Assembly: GCA_963920575.1 (NCBI GenBank) | Contig: OY986968.1 | Coordinates: 10,223,485-10,287,484 of the forward strand | Length of the DNA stretch: 64,000 bases | DNA from: Narthecium ossifragum | Taxonomy: Eukaryota; Streptophyta; Magnoliopsida; Dioscoreales; Nartheciaceae | Direction: 5' to 3' | In this document: piece after piece, positions 35,401-46,134 of the stretch | How positions within the stretch are numbered: the first letter of the stretch is position 1 | Layout: every line of letters begins with the position of its first letter | Notes under the pieces: generated by a model | What the model saw: the letters and a program-made list of their open reading frames with translations, nothing else | Database searches by the model: none | What the model was told of the DNA's origin: nothing | Program-made: the position numbers and the translations under genes

Positions 35401-38400
35401 CCTTGATCAACCATTGAAATCAAGTTACTTAGTACAACATTTGCAGATCTCTCGCATAACCGACTTACATCGTACATAAGAATCAACTAATGGCACTCGA
35501 AGATGTTAATTATATACTTAAACAGAGAAAGGTGTCTGCTGACTAACATACTTGGCAGGCAATTATTACTACCATTGCACACATGGATGAAGAAAGTCTC
35601 CCAAGTAATTCTACCCCGCAGACAATTGGTAGTGCCATTTCTAATGCCCAGGAACGTGTACTATCTTCAGTGTACTAAAATGTGAACCATTGGTTCATCT
35701 GATGCATACTCTAACCAAGATGATAATCCACCCATCCAACACTTCTAGCACGAAATAACAATTGTTTGGTCTATGGCCCGTATGGAAAGCAAGTCTTCTA
35801 GCACAGCAATCCACAGTATATCGTGCTGACACTAGGCAAAGTCGGTACAGAGCCTCTTCAGAAGAATAGTGCACCTGGCATGGACCCCGTACCGTGCCGA
35901 GTAATTGTTTGTGCCAGGGAATTACCAGCACAATACATATCAATCAAACCGAATCGTGTCGGCTCGCACGGCAATCCACAGTACAGTGGGTTACCTCTAC
36001 CCACTATTCAGGGAAAAAAGCTTTTTGTGGGAGCTCAAACCTCCTATTGGGAAATGGCAGTTCTAATGAGCTCTAACACCCAATTCAGAACAAAAGCTTT
36101 GATTGGACCAATGCTCATACAAAAGGGAACGAATAGGCAAAAATAATGATCGTTCAAAGAGGGAGAGGGACCTAATCTAGAAGGAAGAAAATATATGAAG
36201 AAAAACCCAATGAGATGTTTGGCTGGCATAGTATGAAATTTTGATACAACTTGTTTCTTCTAACAGCAAAAGGTGTCGACTTTGAAAAGCACTTCAGCCA
36301 GATACAACATTAAACAGGCTTAATCAGGGTTTCAATGTGTTTGAGGCCATTCTTTGGAACACGTAGCATGTAGGAGTTACATATCTAAATTATTCATATA
36401 TCCGCCTAGGAGTTACAGTCAATTATCGAACCAATGGAAACCTAAGTTTTTGTTGACTTTGTAGTCTAATCATGAAAACCTTGATTCAGTTCTCACATAG
36501 GAAAAACCCAGGATCTTGCAGAAAATGACGATGACCATATACATGACATGATAACTCCTGATTTACCTTCCACTTATGAAACTCCTCTTGGTTTAGTCTC
36601 TATCTAGGAAAAGACCAAGAGCCTATTGAAATCATGATAATTCCCTTGAAGCAAAAGAAGACTCTGACTGACCAAACAAGAGAGAAGACTACGCACTTGC
36701 ATCATACTAACGGCTAAACACACGATACATACTAATGGGTAAACACATGATAAATGCTCCCTACGATATTGAGGAAAGAAGTAGCATATGCAAGTTGACA
36801 GTTAACCAAGATCCAAGTTCAAAGAACCATTCCTAGAGAGACGACATTAATGGAAGAAGCACAACTGTTCATAGAAAAGTGTTTAAATGAGATGAAGCTA
36901 CATGTTTACTGAATTGTCCAAGTTCCAAGGACCATTGCTAGAGAGACGATATTAGTGGAAAAGGTAAGCACAACGCCGTGCCGTCTAGACTGTGCCATGC
37001 TAGAGGCACGAGCCCTCCGCCACCGGCAGTTCCGGCCCTATGGAGAGAAGAACATAAAAATGAGGAAAATAAAAAGAAAAGTCAGTGGTGGGCATAAGCG
37101 ACTATTCTAGCAGAAACGAGGGCGGATTCCAACGGAGGTGAGAGGAACACCTGCATCGGGGGCGGCGATCACGAGATAGAGGATGGCGAGGATCGAGAGA
37201 AAGGAGAGAGAGTTACCTGTTAAAAGGTGTGAGTAACGGGTTTGGACCCGAAACCCGTTATATTTAATATATAGGACCCGAAACCTGGTAAACCCTAAGC
37301 TTCTCCATTCTTTCGACGCCACCTCCGACGATCGGCCTTCTTCCTTCTCTTTCTCCTTTTTTTCTCTTCTTTTTTCCCCTCTCCTCTTTCTCTCCTTCCC
37401 CTCTTCTTTAACCCTCATCTTCCTCTCCTCTCTCCTTTCTCCTTTCTCCTTTCTCCTCATTCTCTTCTTCATTTTTCCCCTTTTATTTTCTATCTTTGGT
37501 TCCTCCCCTCTTCTCTTCCTCTCTTCCCGTCTTCTTTCCAATCGGCACTAACCCATTGCCTGCCGGCAACACCATGTATCGACCGATCGGCTCACCTACG
37601 AAATCCATTGAGCAAGAACCGGACTCAAAGCCGGAGCCACTAAGCCACTGGCTCGAGATTTACCGGCCAGAACCAAGGTTGCCGATCGACAAATGAATCC
37701 TATGAAGCTACATGTTTAATGAATTCTTCTCTTCAAGGGACAACCAAAATTTATTGGCCAATCACAAGTCAAAAAATGGCTTAAGCACTAATGTGTCTCG
37801 ACTCTAAACTTATACTTAACTCGGTTAAATTAAGCTCATATCCTCTGTTTATTTGACCGTCATCAATTAGAAGTAGTATTCGAAAAATGGTACAGAAAAG
37901 AAACATCATTCCAAGAGAACCTTCCATGTTTTTAAAGAGGAAATTTGATGAGAGAATGCGCCTATGAGAATCCAACACCCTAACGCAAAAGCCACTTTTA
38001 AGCAGCTTTCCATGAGCAACTACCTTCTCAAACAGTCATAGAAACTTAAAATACAATAGAACACATCTTTCCCCTTCTTTTTTATCAAGTCCTTCTATAA
38101 ATAAACAGAAGAGAAAAACAAAACTAAAGCCACAAGGAAAGTTGCTCTTGTGCAATAGAAACAAGAAAATGTTAACAATTTAGGCTTATATCTCATCAAT
38201 TAACACTAACTGAAGAGCAAAAAAAATATCTCTTATATGTCAAGATATAATGATTGTGCTAAAACATTGCCCCCACATTTAGTACTTACTGTTCATCAGT
38301 AAACATAAGCTTAATCTATATACTGGCACAATGCCTAGAAACTTGCTATCATGAACGTGGAAGTTGTAGAAACAACTAGCATAAACTTGAGAAGGAAAAA

Positions 38401-41400
38401 AAACTGCAGGAAATCAGAAGAAAACAGAATAGAAATTGAACTGCTTCAAATATACAATGAGATACCAAGAATCAAAGGAGCATATTCAACAAGTTCTTTG
38501 TTCATACTAGATAGCAGCATGCAGAAGAAGTACAATATTAGGAGTAACATTTGTACCGCAGAGTATAAGTAAAAAATCACAGTCAAGTGAGGAACAATAT
38601 CAGCTTCAGAAACTGGCATTAATATGCATTAGACAGCAAAAGAAGACTTAAAAGTTGCAATCATCTAGACGATAAAGATATGAGAATGCGGCAACCAAGT
38701 AAAACAATGAAGTAGGAAGGCATACCAAGAGGCACCTCCATTTAGAACCTGACCACCTGATAGGATCCACATCACCGATGCCAGTTATCAGTCCTGTATA
38801 CCTGAGACAAAACAAAAGGAATCAATGCATTTTGATATCATTGGAATGGATAATGTAACAAAGTCACCCAAACCTTCTCTCAGCTGCATCTTCACTTTCA
38901 AATCGCATTCTGAACCTCATTCCAACAGAAAATGAGTGACTGAAGCTCTTTGTGAACTTCCAATATGGAATTATGAACTCTGATTGGCTTGCCCTATAAT
39001 TCAAGTGCTATGAATCAGGTTAACATTTCTACATTAGTGACATGTCACATATTGACCATAATCTGCAGGATAGAGACTATTTATTATGCAGATATTATAG
39101 CACAGAATATGGTGTCAGTGAAAAAATTAAAGGGAATGGTAAAATGTTGATTAGAAGCAAAGCACACTTCAGTAGCCAGGACATTGCCTTGCCAAACTAA
39201 ATTTAACAAGATTGGGGAGTTCGCTTTTAACATGCTTCCATTAATTAATCAGGCCTACCCTGCCCAGTATGGATACTTCCTAGGAGGCTCTGCACACAAA
39301 TCTAAAACATGTTGGATGCAGATGCCCACCATCTGTGACTCAATATGTGCTCTACACATGTCTAGTTTCCAAAACAACATTCATGAAAACTGATGGATAT
39401 TTGTAAAGGATGACGGTCAATTTTTGGAGTTGAGTTATGGACAGGTTAGTGGGTCAAGCACAAGCATGATCAAACTAGTCAAAAGGGAAGAGATCAGGAG
39501 ATCTTCCAATCCTCTTAGCCCATTCTCCGTGTCTATCTCACACATCTCATCTCCTCTCCGTCTTCCTTTCTCTCCCTGTTCTTTATACATGAAACTTTTA
39601 AATATTAATGAGTTACAAATCTCTCAAAATGTCTGATCAACTTGGTTTGCCACCATCAACCTTCCCCAAAACAAACCACCACCGCCACCTCCAAGCCTAG
39701 ATGATCTCTTCGGCAACGCCTTCCACGTGCCTTGGCAATCTGTTTCTAAGCTGTTCTCACGAGCCAATCTCCCTACAGCCCTCTTGGCGCATCCCCTCAT
39801 CTTTTTATCACAAACTTAAAGTATCAAGAGTTGTTTCAGTCATGTCAGGAATTCCAGTAAAATTTCTGACAATGAACAAAAAATGTAAAGTTGATCCCCA
39901 TGTGTAAGACAAGAATGTTATCTTATTTGCTGGTGTTTGTACATCCTTAGAACCGAAAATTAATTTTGATATTAAGTACACGCATCTATAGGCTACGGCA
40001 TTAAATAGTTTTATATCAACAGATCCTTATCCTAATTTTTCAGAATGCTTTACTATAATTTCCTTGTCACATGGCTGTACCACTCTTTAAGGCACTACTT
40101 CTAAATGGCTAATTACTACTTCCAAATGGCTACTCACCAATTTCATCAAGATAACCATCTTAAAGTTTCCGGCTCCATCTTTTGAATGATGTCCAATATA
40201 TCCAATGTGCTTACTGTTGCTTAAGCAAGCCCTAATTTCCAATCTTCATTGACTTAATAGAAAAATAGCAAAAAATATCACTAGTCTCGCAACTGAGCTA
40301 GCCAAAGGCACTCAAGCAGCTCTGCATGCAATCTTTCAACAAGTACGAGTACATAACTTTATTCCATCAAAAATTGGTGGTATCATTTACAGACTAAGAC
40401 AACTTCAATGCCCCTGATTTACATGTTTGTTTAGTCCTCTCTTGTCATCCACTCCTATGTCTTTATTCCCTTCTTCGTCACCTTCGTTCATTCTACTCCT
40501 GATTAATACAATTAATAGGGTGCAAAAAGAAGTCATTACAATGCAGGCAGTTGGGTATACCATAGCGCACATGGAGCTTGTGGACATATGCAGAGAAATA
40601 ACCAAATTGCAGTCACAATGATTAAAATCAAATATGTCAATAAACCTTTGATACAAAAAGCTGTAATAGTTAAAACAAAACTTCTACACAATCTTTAGAA
40701 CAAATTCTAGAATCATCATGATGGAAAAGCCAAAAGATATGTGCTTATATAAATGAGCCACTTATTCAACCAATATGAAGCAAGCACATTTTCCAGATTT
40801 TTAGAACATAGACCATGGCAATACTATGTTTCTTGTATAATCTTGTTAGAGACCCTTATTCACAGTTCAAGAGTATTCATATCACCAACTTCAAGTTTTC
40901 ATAATGCACTCACTTGTATGGAAGTGCCTTCTAGAGCATCAAAATAATACTAGCAAATGCCGAATAATGGGCCTTCCTTTTGCATCTACTTGGCATCATT
41001 GGTTTCCTATTTATAGGCTACTTTTACCAGCCGCTTGGGGACCAAAAATAGAGACAGTCACACTACAAAGTACTCGAACCATCATCATTTGGTAATACCT
41101 TACGAAAATGAAAAAAGAAAAGATACCGGATCTTAATGATTCATTTTCCAAATGGTGATTATTTAGCAAAATGATCACATAGATAAATTGCTTATGAGCA
41201 CTCTAGATATATGACCCTGTCATAAACATGCAAGGATCTATTTGTAACTTTAAGATATCAAGGCATACCTTGGGTTGTACTGAATGTGGAACGCACTTTT
41301 AGTTGACACAGCATTAGCCACAACAGCAAGGACACTAAAATTCACACTCTGGCTAGGGGACATTGAATAAGGGAAATTGCTCTTAAGTTGAATTGCTCTC

Positions 41401-43631
41401 CGTATGCCCAACCTGAGCACGTCATCATTGCCCCTAGAACAATGCAATGAAAGTTTACCAAGTTTCTTTCCAAATAGGCCGTCATCTATGCATAAAATCC
41501 TTTGTATGCTCACCTAAGAAATAGCACAGCATCCCCTGAGACGAGTTTTTTCTTATTGACAAATGCACTCCAACCTGTTGTAAGTAGATGCCTACGTGGT
41601 TGGCCTGTCACAAACATATGTCAGCATTCATATGTGTGAAGATGTTAGAGACAAATCTTGGTTCCTCTAGAAGCATGCGAGAGTAGTTATCGCAAGACTA
41701 TTAAGGTAGTTTGAAAACCCTTATGAGAAATGACAACCATTAAATGACATTCTGATGATAGACTATAGGACTAATTGTGTATATCAGTAGTAAAACAAAT
41801 GCATTTACGATCAGAGATAACCAAAGTAGTAGCTTTCGGCTTATGAAAAATGAGGTTTATGAAGCAAATTCTTGCAGATATGGAACTCTGAAATCAGCAA
41901 AATAAGATGACAAATCTATAACTGACATGTATCAGGTCTTAAGAACTTTAAAGTCTATATTCTGCCAAAGTACACACTTCTCATTTGAAATCAGTGGTCT
42001 AAGTTCGAAATGAGGCGCGATACAGTCTTCTGATTCATATGAAGAGACAGACAAACCAGACAAATGGGGATGACCAGTCATAAAGCAAAAAAAAAAGCTG
42101 TCCGTAAAATGGGGCAAGAACTGATTTTTCTAACATCAGTGGACGTGTTTGAAAGTAAGACCAATGCTCGCACTAGCCTAGAACTCCTAGTTAAGTTGGT
42201 GAAACACCTTGTTCAGTGACTATGGTGCAAACACCTATATTAGTACAACAAAGAACATTAAAAAGAACCCCCATCATTAGTAGTTATATTTCATCACAAT
42301 AGTGATAAGCAGCTTCATTTGAAGAATAGACATCAAATGGTTCTTATCTTGAACCCACCTCTGTAGATGTGGCGAAACCGCCACTCTATGCCATGCAAAT
42401 CCTTGGCAACAAGCTCTTGTGATGGCCTTTGCTGCATGTAGTCCTGGAAGGAAAAGGAAGGGAAGAATAAACAGAGCTTCTCACGGTCAAGCTGCATCTA
42501 AAGCTCTACTTCATTGACAGCTCTACTCTACTGTTTAGTACAAGAAAAAATAATCCAAGAATTCCAAATTTACCAGTGGAGGAAAACAGTCTTCAGCAGC
42601 TCGACGGGGAACAGAGAAACCTCCATGCGTGCTGGTGTCAGAGGCAGTGAGGGTCTTGCAGAACATGTGCGGTGTCAAAGACTTACTTGCATCATCATTC
42701 TCTTCCACTTCTCCACCTCCATCATTGTCACCATCTCGCAACTTCCGCTCAGCCTCCTAATCAACAGTTTTGTTACAAGAAATGGACCGACCATTTAGGA
42801 CTATATCATATAGCATGACAATCAGTTTGAAAACTTAGAACTAGTAAAATCCGATAAAATATTTTATGAACTGTATGAATGACAGAAGCCATTTGTATAT
42901 ATTCGCCGTCAATTTATATGGTGAATGTGGAATTGGATCACAGAAAAGAGGCATAGATTTCCTATAAACACAAACACTATTTGAAGCCACCAAAACCTAA
43001 TCGCAATCGAACACCAGCAGCCATTCAACAATTTGCTAAAAGCAGTCAATTGGTAGCTGAAGCTGGCAACTACAAAATTCTCATAAACAAAGAATAGTTT
43101 TTTCCAATTGTCAAATGAAAGATGAAGACGAAGAAGTCAGCTTGCAATAAAGTAATAAGGGAAGGGCCGAAGCAATATTCTAACCTCTCCTTCGGCGACA
43201 AGAGTGAGCTGCGCGTAGACCTCATCCGTCGCAGCCTCCGCCTGTTTTAAAAGAAAGAATCATTTCTTATAAATCTTTCGCCCAAGAAAAAGATGGAAAG
43301 AGAGAACCCCAGGCATCACACTTACATGGAAGTTGACATCAAGAACCCGGCAAAACACATGGGGAGGCACATCATATCTCAGCAGCCCCCTCCGCCCTCC
43401 GACGACGCCGGCACCACCACCACCGTCTCCGAGCTGCTCCAGATGCCCCTGCGGCAAGTACACCACCAAGCTCCCCTTCTTCGGAAGCGATACCAACGGC
43501 CCCGCGCACGCGTTCCACAGCTCCAGGCACACCCCCGACGCGTCCCCCCCTCCATAACCCCCCGCGGCCCCCATCCCCATCCCCGCCTCACCCTCCTCCT
43601 CCTCCTCGATCGTGTTCAAATCGATCCCCAT
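32466..43631 (-). CDS. ARF3: Auxin response factor, ARF3(ETTIN)/ARF4 type
   Basis: A nuclear DNA-binding factor of auxin signalling. Twelve exons with GT-AG introns join in frame: 43631-43326, 43241-43185, 42756-42574, 42443-42359, 41604-41514, 41433-41269, 38993-38874, 38801-38726, 33986-33827, 33734-32995, 32918-32728 and 32634-32466. They total 2343 bp, 780 aa plus stop. The start ATG (43631) gives [14 protein letters not shown]; an upstream in-frame GTG is ignored. Visible parts: dimerisation segment [20 protein letters not shown] (about 35-55), B3 domain from [20 protein letters not shown] (about 152) to LRLGIRR (about 255), Auxin_resp (about 278-365, ending LLVRWDD), a Ser/Gly-rich middle with two KVLQGQE motifs, and PB1 (about 660-745) with KVHKQGG and the acidic [16 protein letters not shown]. 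The Ser-rich middle suggests a repressor. I am confident of ARF3/ARF4; choosing between them is uncertain because PB1 is usually lost in ETTIN. Confidence 0.93.
33436..33456 (-). promoter_or_regulatory. tasiR-ARF target site 2 (exon 10)
   Basis: On the + strand the 21 bases run TTCTTGACCTTGCAAGAC plus CTT, differing from the TAS3 tasiR-ARF sequence as I remember it at about one position. On the mRNA it encodes KVLQGQE near residue 510. Paired sites of this kind are the hallmark of ARF2/3/4-clade genes silenced by TAS3 trans-acting siRNAs. Confidence 0.9.
33670..33690 (-). promoter_or_regulatory. tasiR-ARF target site 1 (exon 10)
   Basis: A 21-base match identical to the site at 33436-33456, encoding KVLQGQE near residue 430. 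The spacing of 234 nt between the sites is typical of ARF3-type genes. The identical nucleotides in both copies, against divergent flanks, indicate selection on the RNA sequence. Confidence 0.92.
33987..38725 (-). other. 4.7-kb intron 8 of the ARF gene
   Basis: The donor is TTG|gtatgcc and the acceptor acag|GTTAGG. No coding exon is needed inside: exons 8 and 9 join CLL to VRWDD without a gap. The intron contains degenerate repeats rich in gtgccgg and gtaccg (about 34650-35020, 35815-36000, 36970-37040). It also has a purine-pyrimidine block near 37140-37560 with a long ctttctcc tract. That block yields only a Lys/Arg/Glu-rich chance ORF. Probably one or more old insertions enlarged the intron; no element boundaries were resolved. 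Confidence 0.75.
38994..41268 (-). other. 2.3-kb intron 6 of the ARF gene
   Basis: It lies between exon 6 (..HIQYNPR, donor AAG|gtatgcc) and exon 7 (acceptor tatag|GGCAAGCC, giving [10 protein letters not shown]). It is AT-rich, with only short ORFs lacking similarity and no clear transposon ends. A pyrimidine-rich block occurs near 39525-39585. Confidence 0.7.
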
Positions 43632-43783
43632 CCCCCACACACCAAAAAAACCCCGAGAGCACCAACCAAAAAGAGGGCTTCTTTAGTACAACCCAAGCAA
43701 GCCAAAAACTAAGGCGGGGTGAAAACCGAGTGGAGGAGAACGCTCATCGTCTCCATCTGGAAGAAGGGTTTGGAGAGAAGAGC

Positions 43784-43789
43784 GAGACA
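43784..43789 (-). promoter_or_regulatory. TGTCTC auxin-response element
   Basis: Canonical AuxRE hexamer on the ARF strand, about 153 bases upstream of the ATG and so possibly in the leader. A second copy is at 44065-44070. A hexamer occurs often by chance, so function is only suggested by the gene it flanks. Confidence 0.4.
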
Positions 43790-44064
43790 GAGAGGTTAAA
43801 AGCTTAACCTTTGGGTTGGGCTTTGCTTTGTTGGTGCCTCTTCCCCCGTCATCCTCCTATAACATCAGCTTTGCCAAAAGCGGACGGGTCAAAGCGACCC
43901 TCTAACAATCCCTCCTCTCCTCCCCCGTCCGTACAGCCTGCCACTCTCTGCTCCCTCCCCCCGACCCCAACCCCCTCTCTCTCCTCCCCCCTCTCTCTCC
44001 TCTCTCTATATCGATGATGTTGTTGTTGTTGCCACTAACAACTGCTAATAATACCAAGTTATCA

Positions 44065-44070
44065 GAGACA
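44065..44070 (-). promoter_or_regulatory. TGTCTC auxin-response element
   Basis: Second TGTCTC on the ARF strand, about 434 bases upstream of the ATG and upstream of the weak TATA-like site. Autoregulation by ARF binding is possible but not shown. Confidence 0.4.
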
Positions 44071-44100
44071 GAGATGGATAGGTATGATGAGTGTGATGGA

Positions 44101-44570
44101 ACCCATCTATGTCATGGACTCATGGCCATGCCTCTCTCTCTCTCTCTCCACATCACTGTGCCCTCTCTCCCTCTTTTATCGTTCGGTCTCACTGCTGCTG
44201 CTGCAGCAGTAGGTGCTGAGAGTGGGGGCTTTTTTTTAGTGTGTTTTTTTTATGTTAGCTTTTGTTGTATGGTTTGGTCGCGGGGGGGGATGCGCTTTGG
44301 TTTGGGAGAGTGGTGCTGGTGCTGGACCTGCTGGTGTTCAGTGTTGGCCTCCTTTCTTTGTTTCCATTCATCGGTCTGGGTTTAATTTATTGCAGCATCA
44401 GCTGACAAGACGTAGAGCCGTTCTGCTTTTCCGGGTGCTGCGTCCTATTATGGCCACCCCCCACCTCGTCGTTCTCGCCCCCCTCCCTCCTCCCCCTTTT
44501 CACCTAATCACCCCCGCACTATATCGGACCCTTCGCATCCACAACCCGAATCCGAATCCCCTGACTCAGT
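44101..44570. other. Intergenic sequence with simple repeats
   Basis: The stretch has CT microsatellite (tctctctctctctc near 44131), a ctgctgctgcagcag palindrome near 44188, T-rich and G-rich runs and a C-rich stretch near 44455-44520. No gene is supported. Confidence 0.6.
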
Positions 44571-44574
44571 GAGG

Positions 44575-45030
44575 ACTTTAGTTCTGACTCGGGATGTAAT
44601 CGAGCCGAGCTTTGGTTTTCTCAAGTTCGACTCAATACATGGAAGCTTGAGTTTGAGCTTGAGCTCAATTGGAGCCTCAAGATTGAGATTGAGCTCAGCT
44701 CGAGCTCGACTCATTATAAAGCAAGTTAGGCTCAAGCTTGATTCGCAAACCTTCGAGTCGAGCATCTAAGCCGAGGTTTCAAGCCTAATATAATTTACTA
44801 TGTTATATTATATGTAAAATTTCATAAAATAATTAATCGAACTGGCTCATAACCTTTCGAACCGAATCCAAGTATGGTTGAGTTCGAACTCAATACAGAT
44901 TCGAGCTCTATTTAGGGGTTCGAGCTCGGCTCTAGTTCAAACATAATCAAATTCGAGCTGAGCTTCATCGAACTCGAGCTATTGTATTATTGGCTCATAT
45001 ACGATCCTTGTTTGGCCTGCCCCTAGGTTA
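44575..45030. mobile_element. GAGCTCGA-rich DNA-transposon remnant
   Basis: Many copies of the palindromic words gagctcga, cgagctc and tcgagccgagc are packed here. The outer edges resemble inverted ends (gatgtaatcgagccgagc on the left; the reverse complement of the right end reads taggggcaggccaaacaagg). No TSD was recognised. Similar AGCTCGA-rich elements in plants are non-autonomous hAT-like transposons; this assignment is tentative. Confidence 0.35.
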
Positions 45031-45068
45031 TCAGATTAATTGGATCTGAGACGAGATGGTAGGGACCG

Positions 45069-45970
45069 TAGAGGTGTAAACGAGTCGAGCCGAGCTTGAC
45101 CATGTTCGAGCTCGTTCATTAAGCATATTATCGAGCTCGAGCCGAGCTTTAAATGAGCTATCCAAAATATGTTCGAGCTCGGCTCATTAAAATATTGGCG
45201 AGCTCGAGCTCGGCTCGATTAATGTAAACGAGCTCGTTCGTGAACATCTAATCGAACTTGTTCGCGAACGGCTAATGGAACTTGTTCGCGAATGGTTAAT
45301 CAAAATTGTTCGCAAATAGCTAACCGAGGCTGTTCGTGAACACATAATGAAACAGACGACAACTGAATTTGAATTCTAATCAGATTAATCTGAGCTAGGG
45401 ACTAGGGTCCAAGCATGAAATATAATGATTTAATTTTGATCTGAAATCCCACTCAGTTCCTATTCAGATCAAATTGAGCTAGGGATTAGAGTATATAAGA
45501 TTAATGCAGAATAGACTAAACAGTATAGATGTAGATCACAATTCTTTCTATACAAAATCATATAAATCACACAAAAAAACGTATCATAAAAGGATTCATG
45601 AACAAGAGGTTGCAAACGATTATTATATTAATGAGCATATATATACAACTATTTGAATGTACACTTAACATATACAATCTTGCAATGTAATTGATCATGT
45701 TCACGAACGGGTGATCGAGTCTGTTCACGAACAGGTGATCGAGTCTGTTCACGCACGAGTAATTGAGCATGTTCATGAACAGGTAATTGAGCATGTTCGC
45801 GGACATTAATGAGCCAAACTCACCTCTGTTCATGCTCGGTTCGTTTATTAAACGAGCTTAAATCTCTTGTTCAAGTTCGTTCATTTACCTTACCGAACAA
45901 ACATAAACGAGCCCTTATCGATCTTGTTCACGAGCTGTTCGTCGAGCGTACCTGTTGGCTTACACCCCTA
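45069..45970. mobile_element. Non-autonomous hAT-like element
   Basis: The left end TAGAGGTGTAAACGAG and right end CTTACACCCCTA are inverted repeats of the (C/T)AGGGGTGTAA type common in hAT elements. The ends are rich in gagctcg and gttcgcgaacg-like palindromes (for example near 45240-45300 and 45690-45790). About 900 bp with no transposase ORF. The flanking 8-mers are only partly alike, so no TSD is claimed. Confidence 0.5.
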
Positions 45971-46134
45971 GGGGTCGGGGGGCTAACAAACTAGGGGGTG
46001 GTTGGTCGAGAGAGTTAAAATGCTGGGTTTTATGTGGTGGGGTTGGGGCTCTCTCTGGCGAGGGGGTTGGGTCGGTAGGAGGAACAATGGGAGAGGAGGA
46101 CGAGGAGGCTACATGAAGATGAGAAATGCTGACA

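Larger units (their letters stand above)
43632..44100 (-). promoter_or_regulatory. ARF 5' UTR and proximal promoter region
   Basis: The - strand leader is purine-rich (gagagaggagagag) near 43980-44010, with a weak TATA-like gatatagagag about 380 bases upstream of the ATG. Two auxin-response elements TGTCTC lie on the gene's strand, at 43784-43789 and 44065-44070. The transcription start is not fixed by sequence alone. The long + strand ORFs here are antisense shadows of exon 1. Confidence 0.45.

Noticed and set aside
37107..37541. 144-residue Lys/Arg/Glu-rich ORF in intron 8
   Set aside because: It is the antisense of a pyrimidine tract; low complexity, no domain.
43293..43712. Pro/His-rich ORFs on the + strand at the ARF start
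   Set aside because: They are antisense to exon 1 of the ARF, which has full domain support on the - strand.
45061..45978. An 8-bp TSD around the hAT-like element
   Set aside because: The flanking 8-mers agree at only about five of eight positions, so no TSD is claimed.
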